This document shows, one piece after another, positions 1 through 9,128 of a DNA stretch of 64,000 nt. Within the stretch, counting starts at the first letter, position 1; every line of letters starts with the position of its first letter. The stretch lies in NCBI RefSeq assembly GCF_007752935.1, contig NZ_CP036319.1, positions 558,001 to 622,000 of the forward strand, written 5' to 3'. The notes under the pieces were generated by a model. That model was given only the letters and a program-made list of their open reading frames with translations, made no database searches and was not told where the DNA came from. The stretch comes from Crateriforma conspicua (GTDB lineage Bacteria; Planctomycetota; Planctomycetia; Pirellulales; Pirellulaceae). Both the position numbers and the translations under genes were made by a program.

Positions 1-245
1 ACGTGCGCAGTGTCCACTGCAAAGACGGCACCTGGAGCGACCAGCCGGGGGAAACGTTTGGTGCCGAAGTGCCGCTTGGGCAAGGCGATGTCGACGTGCG
101 GCAGTATTTGATCACGCTGAAGGAAATCGGATACGACGGTCCGCTGACGATCGAACGTGAGATTCCCGAAGACCCCGAACGTCAGCGGGCCGAAATCGGC
201 GCGGCGATCGACCTGCTGACAAAGTTGCGCCAGGAAATTCTGTAG
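1..245 (+). CDS. Sugar phosphate isomerase/epimerase, C-terminal fragment
   Basis: The window opens inside this gene, reading from base 3 to a TAG stop at 243-245. The visible 80 residues carry the motif SVHCKDG near the start and end with a 'GYDGPLTIERE' strand. These are typical of the last two strands of the xylose isomerase-like TIM barrel (AP endonuclease family 2), where the His and the late Glu bind a divalent metal. Such proteins isomerise or epimerise sugars or act on inositol derivatives. The substrate cannot be told from the fragment. The next gene is on the opposite strand and ends 28 bases downstream, so the two converge. Confidence 0.75.
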   Translation, partial: VRSVHCKDGTWSDQPGETFGAEVPLGQGDVDVRQYLITLKEIGYDGPLTIEREIPEDPERQRAEIGAAIDLLTKLRQEIL

Positions 246-272
246 CCGTCCACGCGGCCGGCGGGTTGACCG

Positions 273-1802
273 TTACCAGACCAGCGGCTGGTCGGATTCG
301 GTCATGCGACCGGCCGGACGAATCCCGCTGCCTTTGTGACCGGTCAGTTTGTCGCCAAGGTCATCGCGAACGGCCTGGGCGGCCCGCTGCAACTGGGCGA
401 CGACATCCGGATGGTCTTCGATCACGTTGTTGGTTTCGCCGACATCGGAATCCAAGTCGTACAATTCCAACCCGCTTTTGCGCGACGAATAAGCGTTCGG
501 GAAACCGCCGGTTCCGCCGGGCTTTCCCGCCATCGTGCGATAGTTGTGGGGGAACACCAACTTGAATCGTTCGTTGCGGATCGCTTGCAGTTCGCCGCCC
601 TTGTAATAGCAGGGGTAATACTGGTGCGGTGACTGATCGCTGGTTCCCGTCATCAAGCCCTGGATGTCTTTGCCGTCGATTTTGTGGTCGGGCAATTCGG
701 CACCAATCATCGCGGCCACGGTTGGCAACAAGTCGACGGTGGCGGCCAATTGTTCGCACGTGGTGCCACCGGGAATCGTACCGGGCATCCGCATCACAGT
801 GGGTTCGCGATAGCCGCCTTCCCACATCGTGCCCTTGCCTTCACGCAGCGGACCGGCGGTGCCGGCGTGATCGCCATAGGACAACCAGGGGCCGTTGTCG
901 GACGTGAACACAATCAGCGTGTTTTCGGTCTGGCCGATGGATTCGACGGCTTCCATGATCTGGCCGACCGACCAGTCGACTTCCATCACCACGTCGCCGA
1001 ACAGGCCGGCGCCGCTTTTGCCTTTGAAGTCGTCGGAAACATACAGCGGCACGTGCACCATCGGGTGCGGCAGGTAAACAAAGAATCCGTTGTCGCGTTC
1101 ACGCCGGATGAATTCGACGGCACGTTGCGTGAAGGCTTGGGTGAATGTTTCTTGGTCGGCCGGCTGGACGTCGGCGTTGACAACGCGGACGCCCGATTCG
1201 GCGGTACCTTCTAGCAGTGGCAGCGGTGGCCAATTGCTTTTGGCGTTGGGGTTTTTCTTTCGCTTTTCAACAACGGCCGGGTGCAGCGGCCACATGTCGT
1301 TGCTGTAGGGAATTCCAAAGTATTCGTCGAACCCGTGTTGGACCGGCAGGAACTTGTGGTGATGTCCCAAGTGCCATTTCCCAAAGCAGGCGGTGTCGTA
1401 GCCTTGCGACTTGCAGATTTCCGCCAACGTGACTTCGTCGGCGTTGATGCCGATTTTGGACGCCGGCCCGAGTGCCCCCGCAATGCCGATCCGACGGTGC
1501 AGGCACCCGGTCATGATGGCCGAACGCGATGCCGAACAGACCGCCGATGAGACGACGAAATCGGTGAAGCGGCGACCCTCGGCGGCCATCCGATCCAAGT
1601 TCGGTGTCGGGTAATCGGTGGCACCAAACGGTCCGATGTCGCCATAGCCCATGTCGTCGATAAAGATCACCACCACGTTGGTCGGGGCATCAGCCGCGGT
1701 CGATGGCGGGGCTGCGACAAACGTGCAGGTCAAAATCCAGGCGGCCAGACAAACCGACCGGGCAATTCCGAATGGGGGACGGGCGAAAATGGAAGCGGTC
1801 AT
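273..1802 (-). CDS. Secreted sulfatase (arylsulfatase A-like)
   Basis: A 509-residue protein with an N-terminal signal peptide (hydrophobic stretch about residues 15-36, Ala-rich end) and the sulfatase fold start 'NVVVIFIDDMGYGD', in which the Asp pair binds Ca2+. The formylglycine motif is CSASR at about residues 89-93 followed by SAIMTG; this is the C-x-A-x-R variant of C-x-P-x-R. A second metal-site motif, 'FTSDNGPW', and a late 'LYDLDSDVGETNNV' are also typical of family S1. It should hydrolyse sulfate esters of a glycan outside the cytoplasm or in the periplasm; the substrate is not predictable. It shows no operon link with its neighbours: the gene upstream on the chromosome converges and amt diverges. 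Confidence 0.93.
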   Translation of the reverse strand: MTASIFARPPFGIARSVCLAAWILTCTFVAAPPSTAADAPTNVVVIFIDDMGYGDIGPFGATDYPTPNLDRMAAEGRRFTDFVVSSAVCSASRSAIMTGCLHRRIGIAGALGPASKIGINADEVTLAEICKSQGYDTACFGKWHLGHHHKFLPVQHGFDEYFGIPYSNDMWPLHPAVVEKRKKNPNAKSNWPPLPLLEGTAESGVRVVNADVQPADQETFTQAFTQRAVEFIRRERDNGFFVYLPHPMVHVPLYVSDDFKGKSGAGLFGDVVMEVDWSVGQIMEAVESIGQTENTLIVFTSDNGPWLSYGDHAGTAGPLREGKGTMWEGGYREPTVMRMPGTIPGGTTCEQLAATVDLLPTVAAMIGAELPDHKIDGKDIQGLMTGTSDQSPHQYYPCYYKGGELQAIRNERFKLVFPHNYRTMAGKPGGTGGFPNAYSSRKSGLELYDLDSDVGETNNVIEDHPDVVAQLQRAAQAVRDDLGDKLTGHKGSGIRPAGRMTESDQPLVW

Positions 1803-2178
1803 GGTGGGAAAGTTACCTCAGCGGAGAGATGCGGGAGGGCGAAGGCCATCCGAGGCGGGCGGGAAGTCGTCAGTGTATCCGCTGTCCCGAGAGCACGCGA
1901 AATTCGGGCGAGGCGAGCCGGCGCGGCCAAATGGGCCGTGTTCGATGGATCGGGCAACGGCGCTTCGTTTCTCGCACCGTACACGAGTCGACGTTCAACC
2001 AGTATCTTGGCCCGCAATGCAACTTCGAAACTTCGACGCCGGGTGTCTGTCGTGGCGGCAGTCCTGCGGAGCGATGGCAGCTTGGGCGGTTCCCTGAGAA
2101 CCCGCGAGCGTGATCGACGACCGAGGACTGAGACGGGCCGAATGAGGGGTCGAATTGGTAACCACAAGGCGTGTTGGA
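1803..2178. other. Intergenic region between divergent sulfatase and amt
   Basis: 376 bases separate two divergent genes, so both promoters should lie here. I looked for a sigma-54 type -24/-12 site and for a clear -35/-10 pair and found none that I would defend. Open frames crossing this stretch lack recognisable protein features and are treated as spurious. Confidence 0.5.
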
Positions 2179-3654
2179 ATGAATCAGCTAGTCAGGATCC
2201 TGTTGGGGATCGTTTTTGTCGGGTCGCTTAGTTTGGCGGGCCTGCCGGTGCGCGACGCCGTCGCCCAGGAAGCTACGGCCCAGGCCGCCGAGACGGGCGA
2301 AACTCCGGAAACCGCAGCGGCCGAAACCGCGGTTGATCTGCAGGATTTGCAGGCCCAAGTCGAATCCGCCGCATTGGCCGGTCACAACGCATGGATGTTG
2401 ACCAGTTGCGCGCTGGTCCTGTTCATGACCGCCCCCGGGCTGGCGATGTTCTACGGCGGGTTGGTCCGTCGCAAGAACGTGCTGAGCGTGATCATGCAGT
2501 GCATTTTCTTGATGGGCATGATGACCGTGCTGTGGGCCTTGGTCGGCTATTCGCTGGCGTTCGGCGGCGATGGTGCGTGGATTGGAAACCTGGATCACGT
2601 TTTCATGAACGGCGTCCAGCGGTTCTGGAATCCCGAGACCGGTGCACCGGAAACGCCGATGTTTTCGCCGGAGTTGCCGTTGCTGACACACATGTTGTTC
2701 CAGGGCATGTTCTTCATCATCACACCGGCACTGATTTGTGGTGCGTTCGCCGAACGGATGAAGTTCGGTGCGATGGTGGTGTACTCGATCGTGTGGGGGC
2801 TGTTGATCTATTGCCCGCTTTGCCACTGGGTTTGGGACGGTGGCATTTTGGCGTTCGGTTCGGACGTGGGAATCGCCGGCGGTGCGTTGGACTTTGCCGG
2901 CGGGACGGTCGTTCACATTTCCAGCGGCGTCAGTGCATTGGTGGCCGCAATGTTGATCGGACCGCGGATGGGTTATCCCCGCGAACCGCTGCAGCCACAC
3001 AACCTGACCTACACCGCCCTGGGCGCGGCGATGCTGTGGTTCGGATGGTTCGGCTTCAACGCGGGCAGCGAATTGTTGTCCGATGAATTGACCAGCAGTG
3101 CGTTCGCCGTGACTCACTTTTCGGCTGCCGCCGGTGCCGTCGCTTGGGCTGTTGCCGAATGGTCGGTTTTGGGTAAGCCGACCGTGCTGGGGGCCAGCAG
3201 TGGCGCCGTCGCGGGCTTGGTCTGCATCACGCCAGCGGCCGGCTTTGTCCAGCCCATGCCGGCGCTGCTCATGGGGGCCTGTGCCGGATTGGTCTGCTAC
3301 TGGGCCTGTTCCAAACTGAAGCACATGATCGGCTATGACGATGCGTTGGACGCGTTCGGCGTGCACGGTGTCGGCGGAACGCTGGGCGCCGTCTTGACGG
3401 GCGTCTTTGCCAGTCGTGCATGCTGGGACGTGGCCGAGGGTGAAGCGATCGGCCTGATCGAATCCGGCGGCGACTTCACATTGTTGATCGGCCAAATCGT
3501 GGCCGTGCTGATCACGTTTGTCTTCGCCGGCGTTGGCAGTTTGATTCTGTTGAAGCTGATCGATGCGGTCATCGGATTGCGTGTGTCTGCCGAAAGCGAA
3601 CAACGCGGCCTGGACATCATCGACCACGGTGAAGAAGGCTACACGTTCGCCTAA
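2179..3654 (+). CDS. amt: Ammonium transporter, Amt family
   Basis: A 491-residue Amt/MEP/Rh channel. The chosen ATG at 2179 begins a signal peptide (MNQLVRILLGIVFVGSLSLAG to about residue 30), followed by a short Gln/Glu/Ala-rich linker and then eleven predicted membrane segments. Family signatures are visible: 'MFYGGLVRRKN' after the first helix, 'DFAGGTVVHISSGVSAL' in the middle and 'DDALDAFGVHGVGGTLGA' near the C-terminus, the last two carrying the twin pore histidines. It conducts ammonium into the cell. No glnK/PII gene follows, which is unusual because amt is often paired with one. An in-frame TTG at 2155 would add eight residues but would spoil the signal peptide. A strong hairpin follows the gene. 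Confidence 0.95.
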   Translation: MNQLVRILLGIVFVGSLSLAGLPVRDAVAQEATAQAAETGETPETAAAETAVDLQDLQAQVESAALAGHNAWMLTSCALVLFMTAPGLAMFYGGLVRRKNVLSVIMQCIFLMGMMTVLWALVGYSLAFGGDGAWIGNLDHVFMNGVQRFWNPETGAPETPMFSPELPLLTHMLFQGMFFIITPALICGAFAERMKFGAMVVYSIVWGLLIYCPLCHWVWDGGILAFGSDVGIAGGALDFAGGTVVHISSGVSALVAAMLIGPRMGYPREPLQPHNLTYTALGAAMLWFGWFGFNAGSELLSDELTSSAFAVTHFSAAAGAVAWAVAEWSVLGKPTVLGASSGAVAGLVCITPAAGFVQPMPALLMGACAGLVCYWACSKLKHMIGYDDALDAFGVHGVGGTLGAVLTGVFASRACWDVAEGEAIGLIESGGDFTLLIGQIVAVLITFVFAGVGSLILLKLIDAVIGLRVSAESEQRGLDIIDHGEEGYTFA

Positions 3655-3712
3655 ATCGTGCGATGACGCCCTCGTGTGTCGTTCGGGGGCGTCGAACACC
3701 CGTTGCAAATAT

Positions 3713-3747
3713 CGACGCCGAACGAAGGTTACTTTCGTTCGGCGTCG
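3713..3747. terminator. Perfect 14-bp inverted repeat, probable bidirectional terminator
   Basis: CGACGCCGAACGAA (3713-3726) is followed by a 7-base loop and its exact reverse complement (3734-3747). It lies 58 bases after the amt stop and 63 bases before the stop of the convergent MFS gene. There is no long U-tract on either strand, so the termination role rests on position and stem strength. Confidence 0.6.
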
Positions 3748-3810
3748 TTGCATTTGGGGCCAGGCCGTTGGCACGTTCGACATGCCGCATGGCATGATGA
3801 CACGCGGCGG

Positions 3811-5031
3811 TCAGTCCAATCGGAATCGCAGGCCGGCCGCCGTGGTGACGATCATCAACACCGCCGCGGTACGAAGGGCAAACGCGACATCCGTCTGTTC
3901 GGCGACGAAACCCCACAGGATGGAACCCAGTGTCATCGATAGCGCCAGCATCGTCAGATAGCTGCCCATCCCGCGGGCCCGCATCCGTTGCGGCAAAGTG
4001 ATCTGTGCCGTGGTGTTCAGCGACGTCAGTGTCATCATCCAACAACTGCCCAACAACAGCATCACTGGGACCACCGTGGTCACCGAGCGGACCTGCGAAA
4101 GACACCACAAACCGACCGCAAACCCGGTCATCGCCACGGCAACGGTCTTGTCACGTCCCAAGCGATGATCGATTCGCGGCAGCACGCCCGCGGCGGCAAC
4201 TGCGCCGGCACCGATCAGCCCGTACAACATGCCGAACCCGCCGGCATCCCAGCCCAATTGCTGGCTGACCACCAGCGGCAATAGCGACCACATCACGCTG
4301 GCCGGCAAGACGAACAGAAAGACGCTGGCCAGCACGTTTCGCATCCGAACCTTGCGCATGATGTACCGGATGCCGTGACGCACCGACAATGCGAACGACT
4401 GGCCACGCGACGACTCGGTCCCGCGACGTTGCCAAAGCAACAGCACGACGATCACGCCGGCAAACGAAGCGGCATTCATGGCAAACGCGATCCAAACGCC
4501 CAGGCTGGCGATCAGCAATCCGCCCACCGCCGGACCGACGGCCCGCGCCAAATTGAAACTGATACTTCCCAGCGCGACCGCACGCGACAATTGGTTGCGT
4601 GGTACCAGTTCCGGGACCGACGCTTGCCAGGTGGGGATGTGCAACACCATGCCCAGCCCGATCAAGAACGTCAGCGCCAACAATCCCCAGGCGGAAATCA
4701 GATCCGCTGCGGTCAACATCGACAACGTCGTGGCGATCAACAGCAAACTGATCTGGGTCACTAACAACAGTCGTCGGCGATCGATTCGGTCGGCCAATGC
4801 ACCGGCGGGAAACGCCAAAAAGACGATCGGTAATGACATCGCCGTTCGGACCGCGGCAACCATCTGAGGTTCGGGGGCCAAGTGCGTCATCAGCCACCCT
4901 GCCCCGACTTCGTGAATCCAAGTGCCCAAGTTGGATGCGATCGACGCGAACCAAAACGCACGAAACAACCGAATGCGCAGCGGCGCCCACGGGCTGATGC
5001 GAACCGCCGGTGCAATCGTGCTGGTGGACAA
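3811..5031 (-). CDS. MFS transporter, EntS/MFS_3-type exporter
   Basis: A 406-residue polytopic protein with about 12 membrane segments. The N-terminal 'PLRIRLFRAFWFASIASNLGTWIHEVGAGWLM' is the hallmark start of the MFS_3 group, which includes enterobactin and drug exporters. The loop between helices 2 and 3 holds 'GALADRIDRRRLL', the MFS motif A (G-x-x-x-D-R/K-x-x-R/K). It should be an inner-membrane proton-driven exporter; the substrate is unknown. The gene stands alone, convergent with amt and running in the same direction as the upstream AraC-type regulator gene, 182 bases away. Confidence 0.85.
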   Translation of the reverse strand: MSTSTIAPAVRISPWAPLRIRLFRAFWFASIASNLGTWIHEVGAGWLMTHLAPEPQMVAAVRTAMSLPIVFLAFPAGALADRIDRRRLLLVTQISLLLIATTLSMLTAADLISAWGLLALTFLIGLGMVLHIPTWQASVPELVPRNQLSRAVALGSISFNLARAVGPAVGGLLIASLGVWIAFAMNAASFAGVIVVLLLWQRRGTESSRGQSFALSVRHGIRYIMRKVRMRNVLASVFLFVLPASVMWSLLPLVVSQQLGWDAGGFGMLYGLIGAGAVAAAGVLPRIDHRLGRDKTVAVAMTGFAVGLWCLSQVRSVTTVVPVMLLLGSCWMMTLTSLNTTAQITLPQRMRARGMGSYLTMLALSMTLGSILWGFVAEQTDVAFALRTAAVLMIVTTAAGLRFRLD

Positions 5032-5187
5032 AAGGTTCCTGGTTGGGCTAGTGGTTCAAGTGTTAGGGGGCGAAACTTTCGCCGGTCGCGCCGCCGTCAT
5101 GTTAGCGCTTTGACACCCCGTTGGGACCCGTGAATGTGGATTCGGGTTCGCCGTCCGCCGTCGTCGTCGCCAACGGCAATTCAAACG

Positions 5188-5240
5188 CCCTCACGCCGTC
5201 TGCGATGGCCCCTCACGCCGTCTGCGACGGGCCCTCACGC
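5188..5240. repeat. Tandem 22-base repeat across the regulator stop codon
   Basis: CCCTCACGCCGTCTGCGA occurs at 5188-5205 and 5210-5227, and a third, partial copy (CCCTCACGC) starts at 5232, giving a constant period of 22 bases. The second and third copies overlap the 3' end of the regulator gene (stop at 5213-5215), so the last codons of the gene are duplicated in the downstream DNA. This looks like a local slippage duplication. Confidence 0.75.
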
Positions 5241-6400
5241 AAGCTGCGGCGATACTGTGCAGGCGTCATGCCACAGGACGCCCGAAACACCTGGATAAAG
5301 TAGGACGCGGTGCGGTACCCCACCGCTTCGGCCACCTCGGGGATGGCGATGTTGGTTTCGGTCAAGAACTGTTTGGCTCGTTCCAGCCGCACCCGTTGCA
5401 GTTCTTGATGCATGGTGCGTCCCACCGAATCCTGGAATCGGATCTCCAGATTGCGTCGTGACAGGTCGACGTGCCTGACGACATTATCCACCTGGATGGG
5501 ATCGATCGCGTGATCGTGGATGTAACGCAAGGCCATCGCCACTTCCGCATCATCCAGCGAAATGATGTCGCTCGATCGCCGGGTCACCACATGCAAAGGC
5601 TCTGCCACCAATCGACGTGGTTTTCGCCAACGCCGACGCATCATCCGATCCAATAGCTGCGCCGCTCGATAGCCCACGCCTTCGGCGTTCAACGCAACGC
5701 TGGACAACGGTGGGTCGGCCAATTCGCAGATCAGTTCGTCGTTGTCCACGCCGACGACCGCCAACTCCTCCGGAACGCGAATGCCCGCCGACTGACAGGC
5801 CTCCAAGACTTCGCGGCCCCGGTCGTCGTTGCATGTCATCACGCCGATCGGTTTGGGCAAACCTTCCAACCAGCGAATCAGCCGCGGGTGTTCGCGTTCC
5901 CATCGACGGGCCGCCGCTTGCCGTGGCGACCGGTAGACCGTGACGTCAAAGCCGGCGGTTTTGATCGCCTGGACAAAGGCCGTTTCACGCCGGTCGCTCC
6001 AGACGCGTTCGGCGATTCCGACAAACGCAAACTGACGAAACCCACGCTGCATCAAATGGGCGGCCGCCATTCGAGCCGCGCTGGCCGAATCGGACGCAAC
6101 CTCGCTTAACTGTGACAGCGGATGATCGGGGCGCAACTGTTCTTCCGTCAAATCCAACGCGATGGTCGGCAGTTTCGATTCCAAGATCGCATCAGCGATT
6201 CGCGGCGTGGCGATCCGAGCAATGATGCCGGTACCGCCCCACTGACGCATCTTGGGGACGGCTTGTTCAAAGTCGCCGGGCGTCACATAGAAGCCCCAAG
6301 GGCCGTGCAGTCGCGCGTATTTGACGATGCCGCGCAACATCTGCCGTCCGTAACCGCGTGCGGTTTCGATCAGCAGGGCGACTTTGGGGACTTGGTCCAT
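5213..6400 (-). CDS. XylR-type regulator: sugar-binding domain plus AraC helix-turn-helix
   Basis: A 395-residue transcription factor. Residues about 1-275 form a LacI/periplasmic-binding-like sensor ('VALLIETARGYGRQMLRGIVKYAR', 'GVMTCNDDRGREVLEACQSAGIRVPEELAVVGVDND'). Residues about 290-390 form an AraC/XylS DNA-binding domain with two helix-turn-helix units, the second being 'IPEVAEAVGYRTASYFIQVFRASCGMTPAQYRR'. This is the domain order of the E. coli xylose activator XylR. The start at 6400 (MDQVPKVALLIET) fits the family; the open frame extends to 6511 but the extra residues resemble nothing. It is divergent from araB, so it probably senses L-arabinose or a related pentose and activates the ara operon. 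Confidence 0.9.
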   Translation of the reverse strand: MDQVPKVALLIETARGYGRQMLRGIVKYARLHGPWGFYVTPGDFEQAVPKMRQWGGTGIIARIATPRIADAILESKLPTIALDLTEEQLRPDHPLSQLSEVASDSASAARMAAAHLMQRGFRQFAFVGIAERVWSDRRETAFVQAIKTAGFDVTVYRSPRQAAARRWEREHPRLIRWLEGLPKPIGVMTCNDDRGREVLEACQSAGIRVPEELAVVGVDNDELICELADPPLSSVALNAEGVGYRAAQLLDRMMRRRWRKPRRLVAEPLHVVTRRSSDIISLDDAEVAMALRYIHDHAIDPIQVDNVVRHVDLSRRNLEIRFQDSVGRTMHQELQRVRLERAKQFLTETNIAIPEVAEAVGYRTASYFIQVFRASCGMTPAQYRRSLREGPSQTA

Positions 6401-6702
6401 GATCAACAGCCTTCGGGCATGCGGTGGCGTGCGACGTTGTGTCTTCAGCCTAGTCTTACCGCCGGTCCCGCCCAGAAACCATCTGCGCAAAGACGACATT
6501 TTTTTGCGCAACTGTCCTGTGGTGGCACTCCCACGTCGCAGCTAGAACGGAACGCGAAACGAATCGCAGACGATTCGCGATCGCTCCGACGCAACGGGAT
6601 CGACAACGGTCCACGCTGTCGCCCCCGCCAAGCTTTCCGGACGATACAAAGGTGGCCGGTACCATTCGTTTTCGTCCGTCAGGTTCGCAGAAGGACACCA
6701 AG
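6401..6702. promoter_or_regulatory. Divergent promoter region of the arabinose locus, with two inverted repeats
   Basis: The 302 bases between the regulator and araB contain TGCGCAAA (6484-6491) and its inverse TTTGCGCA (6503-6510) separated by 11 bases, with a run of seven T between them. A second inverted repeat, CGAATCG-caga-CGATTCG, lies at 6560-6577. Either could bind the AraC/XylR-type regulator encoded next door; this is inferred from position and symmetry only. An AAGGA ribosome-binding site at 6691-6695 precedes the araB GTG start. Confidence 0.5.
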
Positions 6703-8388
6703 GTGGCTGCAAAGTTTTCAATCGGTTTGGATTACGGGACCAACAGCGTTCGCGCAATCATCGTCGACTTGGCTGACGGCCAAGAGATCGCCAGCGATGT
6801 GTACGAGTATCCCAGCGGGGATCATGGCATCTTGTTGGATCCTAAAGATCCCAACTTGGCTCGCCAAAACCCCGCCGACTATATCCAAGGTTGCAAAACC
6901 TCGGTCGCCAATGCGGTCAAGCAAGCGTCACGAAACCGTGACTTTTCGCCCGATCGCGTCGTCGGCATCGGTGTCGATACCACCGGGTCCACGCCGTTGC
7001 CGGTCGATGCCAAAGGTCGCGCCCTGGCATTGCATTCAAAGTTCAAAAAGAACTTGGCCGCGCACGCTTGGTTGTGGAAGGATCACACGTCGGCCGAGGA
7101 AGCCGCGGAGATCACCGCCAAAGCTTCACGGACCAAGGAAAACTACTTGGCCAAGTGCGGCGGAACTTATTCCAGCGAATGGTTTTGGTCCAAGATCTTG
7201 CACTGTCGTCGTATTGCACCAGACGTCTTTGAAGCGGCGGCCGGCTGGGTGGAACTGGCCGACTTCGTTCCCGGATTTCTGACGGGCAACACGGCACCGG
7301 AAACCATTCGTCGTGGTATCTGCGCAGCCGGACACAAAGCAATGTTCCACACCGACTGGGGAGGGTTGCCGAAGAAGTCGTTCTTGAAGCGTTTGGATCC
7401 GGAACTGGTCAAGGTCGCCGAGAACTACAACAGCGATACGGCAACATCCGATCAAGTCGCCGGCCACTTGATCAAGGAGTTCGCCGAACCGATGGGATTG
7501 CCCGTCGGAATCCCCGTCGCCGTCGGTGCCTTTGATGCACACCACGGTGCAATCGGGTCAGGCGTCAAACCGGGAACCCTGGTCAAAATCATCGGGACCA
7601 GCACCTGTGATGTCACCGTCTGGCCGGCCGATCAACCGCTTGCCGACATCCCCGGATTGTGCGGCATCGTTCCCGGTTCGGTCACGCCGGGCATGTACGG
7701 ATTGGAAGCCGGACAGTCCGCGGTCGGTGACATTTTTAATTGGTTCGTCCGCAATCTGGCCCCGTCTACCATCCCCAGCGGTCGGGATCCCCATGTCTGG
7801 CTGACCGAGCAAGCGGATCAGTTGCAGCCGGGTGAAAGCGGTTTGTTGGCACTGGATTGGAACAACGGTAACCGGACCGTGTTGGTGGATCCCTATTTGA
7901 CCGGATTGCTGGTCGGGCAAACGTTACACACCACTGCAGCGGAGATCTATCGCGCATTGATCGAAGCCACGGCGTTTGGTGCCCTGACGATCATCAACCG
8001 GTTCGAAGAATACGGGGTGCAGGTCAAGCAAGTCGTTAACTGTGGTGGCATTGCCGAAAAGAATCCGATGGCGATGCAAATCTATGCCGACGTTTGTGGT
8101 CGTCCGATGAAAGTCAGTCGGTCCGCACAAACGTGCGCTTTGGGCGCCGCCATCTTCGGTGCGGTCGCCGGCGGCGGGTATTCCAGTGTTGCCGCGGCCC
8201 AGCGAAAAATGACCGGCACCAAAGACACCGTGTACCGTCCCCGCAAAAAAGCCAAGGCTGTGTATGCGGAACTTTACAAGCTGTACCACCAATTGCATGA
8301 CGCATTCGGTGTGAAGGGTTCCGGTGTCGCCGTGGATCAAGTGATGAAGGACTTGATCGCCATCCGCAACCGTGTGCGAAAGGGGTAA
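6703..8388 (+). CDS. araB: Ribulokinase
   Basis: A 561-residue FGGY-family sugar kinase that phosphorylates L-ribulose to L-ribulose-5-phosphate with ATP. It begins at a GTG with AAGGA seven bases upstream; the open frame reaches back to 6652 but without a good start. Visible signatures include the N-terminal phosphate loop 'GLDYGTNSVRAIIVD', 'VVGIGVDTTGSTPLPVD', 'HHGAIGSGVKPGTLVKIIGTSTCDVTVWP' and the C-terminal 'NCGGIAEKNPMAMQIYADVCGRPM'. Together these match AraB-type kinases and not xylulokinases. araD starts only 5 bases after its stop, so the two are co-transcribed. The product enters the pentose phosphate pathway through AraD. Confidence 0.95.
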   Translation: MAAKFSIGLDYGTNSVRAIIVDLADGQEIASDVYEYPSGDHGILLDPKDPNLARQNPADYIQGCKTSVANAVKQASRNRDFSPDRVVGIGVDTTGSTPLPVDAKGRALALHSKFKKNLAAHAWLWKDHTSAEEAAEITAKASRTKENYLAKCGGTYSSEWFWSKILHCRRIAPDVFEAAAGWVELADFVPGFLTGNTAPETIRRGICAAGHKAMFHTDWGGLPKKSFLKRLDPELVKVAENYNSDTATSDQVAGHLIKEFAEPMGLPVGIPVAVGAFDAHHGAIGSGVKPGTLVKIIGTSTCDVTVWPADQPLADIPGLCGIVPGSVTPGMYGLEAGQSAVGDIFNWFVRNLAPSTIPSGRDPHVWLTEQADQLQPGESGLLALDWNNGNRTVLVDPYLTGLLVGQTLHTTAAEIYRALIEATAFGALTIINRFEEYGVQVKQVVNCGGIAEKNPMAMQIYADVCGRPMKVSRSAQTCALGAAIFGAVAGGGYSSVAAAQRKMTGTKDTVYRPRKKAKAVYAELYKLYHQLHDAFGVKGSGVAVDQVMKDLIAIRNRVRKG

Positions 8389-8393
8389 ACGCC

Positions 8394-9110
8394 GTGCTGG
8401 ATCAACTGAAAATCGAGGTCTGCGCCGCCAACCGCAGTCTGGTGGATCATGACTTGGTCACACTGACTTGGGGCAACGTCAGTGGGATTGATCGACAATC
8501 CGGACGGGTCGTTATCAAACCCAGCGGTGTCGACTACCACGATCTGATGCCCGAACACATGGTCGTCGTCGATCTGGATGGCAACCGAATCGAAGGTGAA
8601 CTGAATCCGTCCAGCGATACCGCCACCCACGTGTGGTTGTATCGCAACTTTTCGGCCATCGGCGGCGTGACGCATACCCACAGTCGATACGCGACGATGT
8701 ATTCGCAATGTCGTCGCGAGATTCCGTGCTTGGGAACGACCCACGCCGATCACTTTCATGGCCCGGTACCCGTCACGCGACCGCTGACCGAATCGGAGGT
8801 TGCCCAGGCCTATGAAGCCAACACGGGCAAAGTCATCACCGAACGATTCGCCGATCTGGATCCCATCGCCATGCCGGCCGTTCTGGTCGCCGGTCATGCA
8901 CCGTTTGCTTGGGGGCCGAGTGCGAAAAAGTCCGTCGAGAATGCGGTCGCACTCGAAGCCGTCGCCCAAATGACGCTCGGCTGCCAGCAAATCATGGCCG
9001 GACAACAAGATAACGCCGTGCCACGTTTGGAGGCCTATGTGTTGGAAAAACACTACCAACGCAAACACGGCCCCGACGCTTATTACGGCCAAGCCAAATC
9101 ATCGTCCTAA
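8394..9110 (+). CDS. araD: L-ribulose-5-phosphate 4-epimerase
   Basis: A 238-residue class II aldolase/adducin-family enzyme that converts L-ribulose-5-phosphate to D-xylulose-5-phosphate. It starts with a GTG (protein MLDQLKIEVC). The motifs 'LVTLTWGNVSGID', 'KPSGVDYHDL' and the zinc-binding 'THTHSRYATMYSQ' followed later by 'TTHADHFHG' are those of AraD. The length and the C-terminal Tyr region match the E. coli enzyme. It lies between araB and araA, giving the order B-D-A, unlike the B-A-D order in enteric bacteria. Confidence 0.95.
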   Translation: MLDQLKIEVCAANRSLVDHDLVTLTWGNVSGIDRQSGRVVIKPSGVDYHDLMPEHMVVVDLDGNRIEGELNPSSDTATHVWLYRNFSAIGGVTHTHSRYATMYSQCRREIPCLGTTHADHFHGPVPVTRPLTESEVAQAYEANTGKVITERFADLDPIAMPAVLVAGHAPFAWGPSAKKSVENAVALEAVAQMTLGCQQIMAGQQDNAVPRLEAYVLEKHYQRKHGPDAYYGQAKSSS

Positions 9111-9128
9111 CGCGGAGAATCCCAAATC

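Noticed and set aside
1803-2178. Possible sigma-54 promoter upstream of amt (TGGCAGCTTGGGCGG)
   Set aside because: The GG and GC elements do not have the required 10-base spacing and the downstream GC is absent.
2188-3795. 535-codon open frame on the minus strand opposite amt
   Set aside because: His/Arg/Gln-rich composition without domains, fully antisense to a conserved channel gene; a GC-bias shadow.
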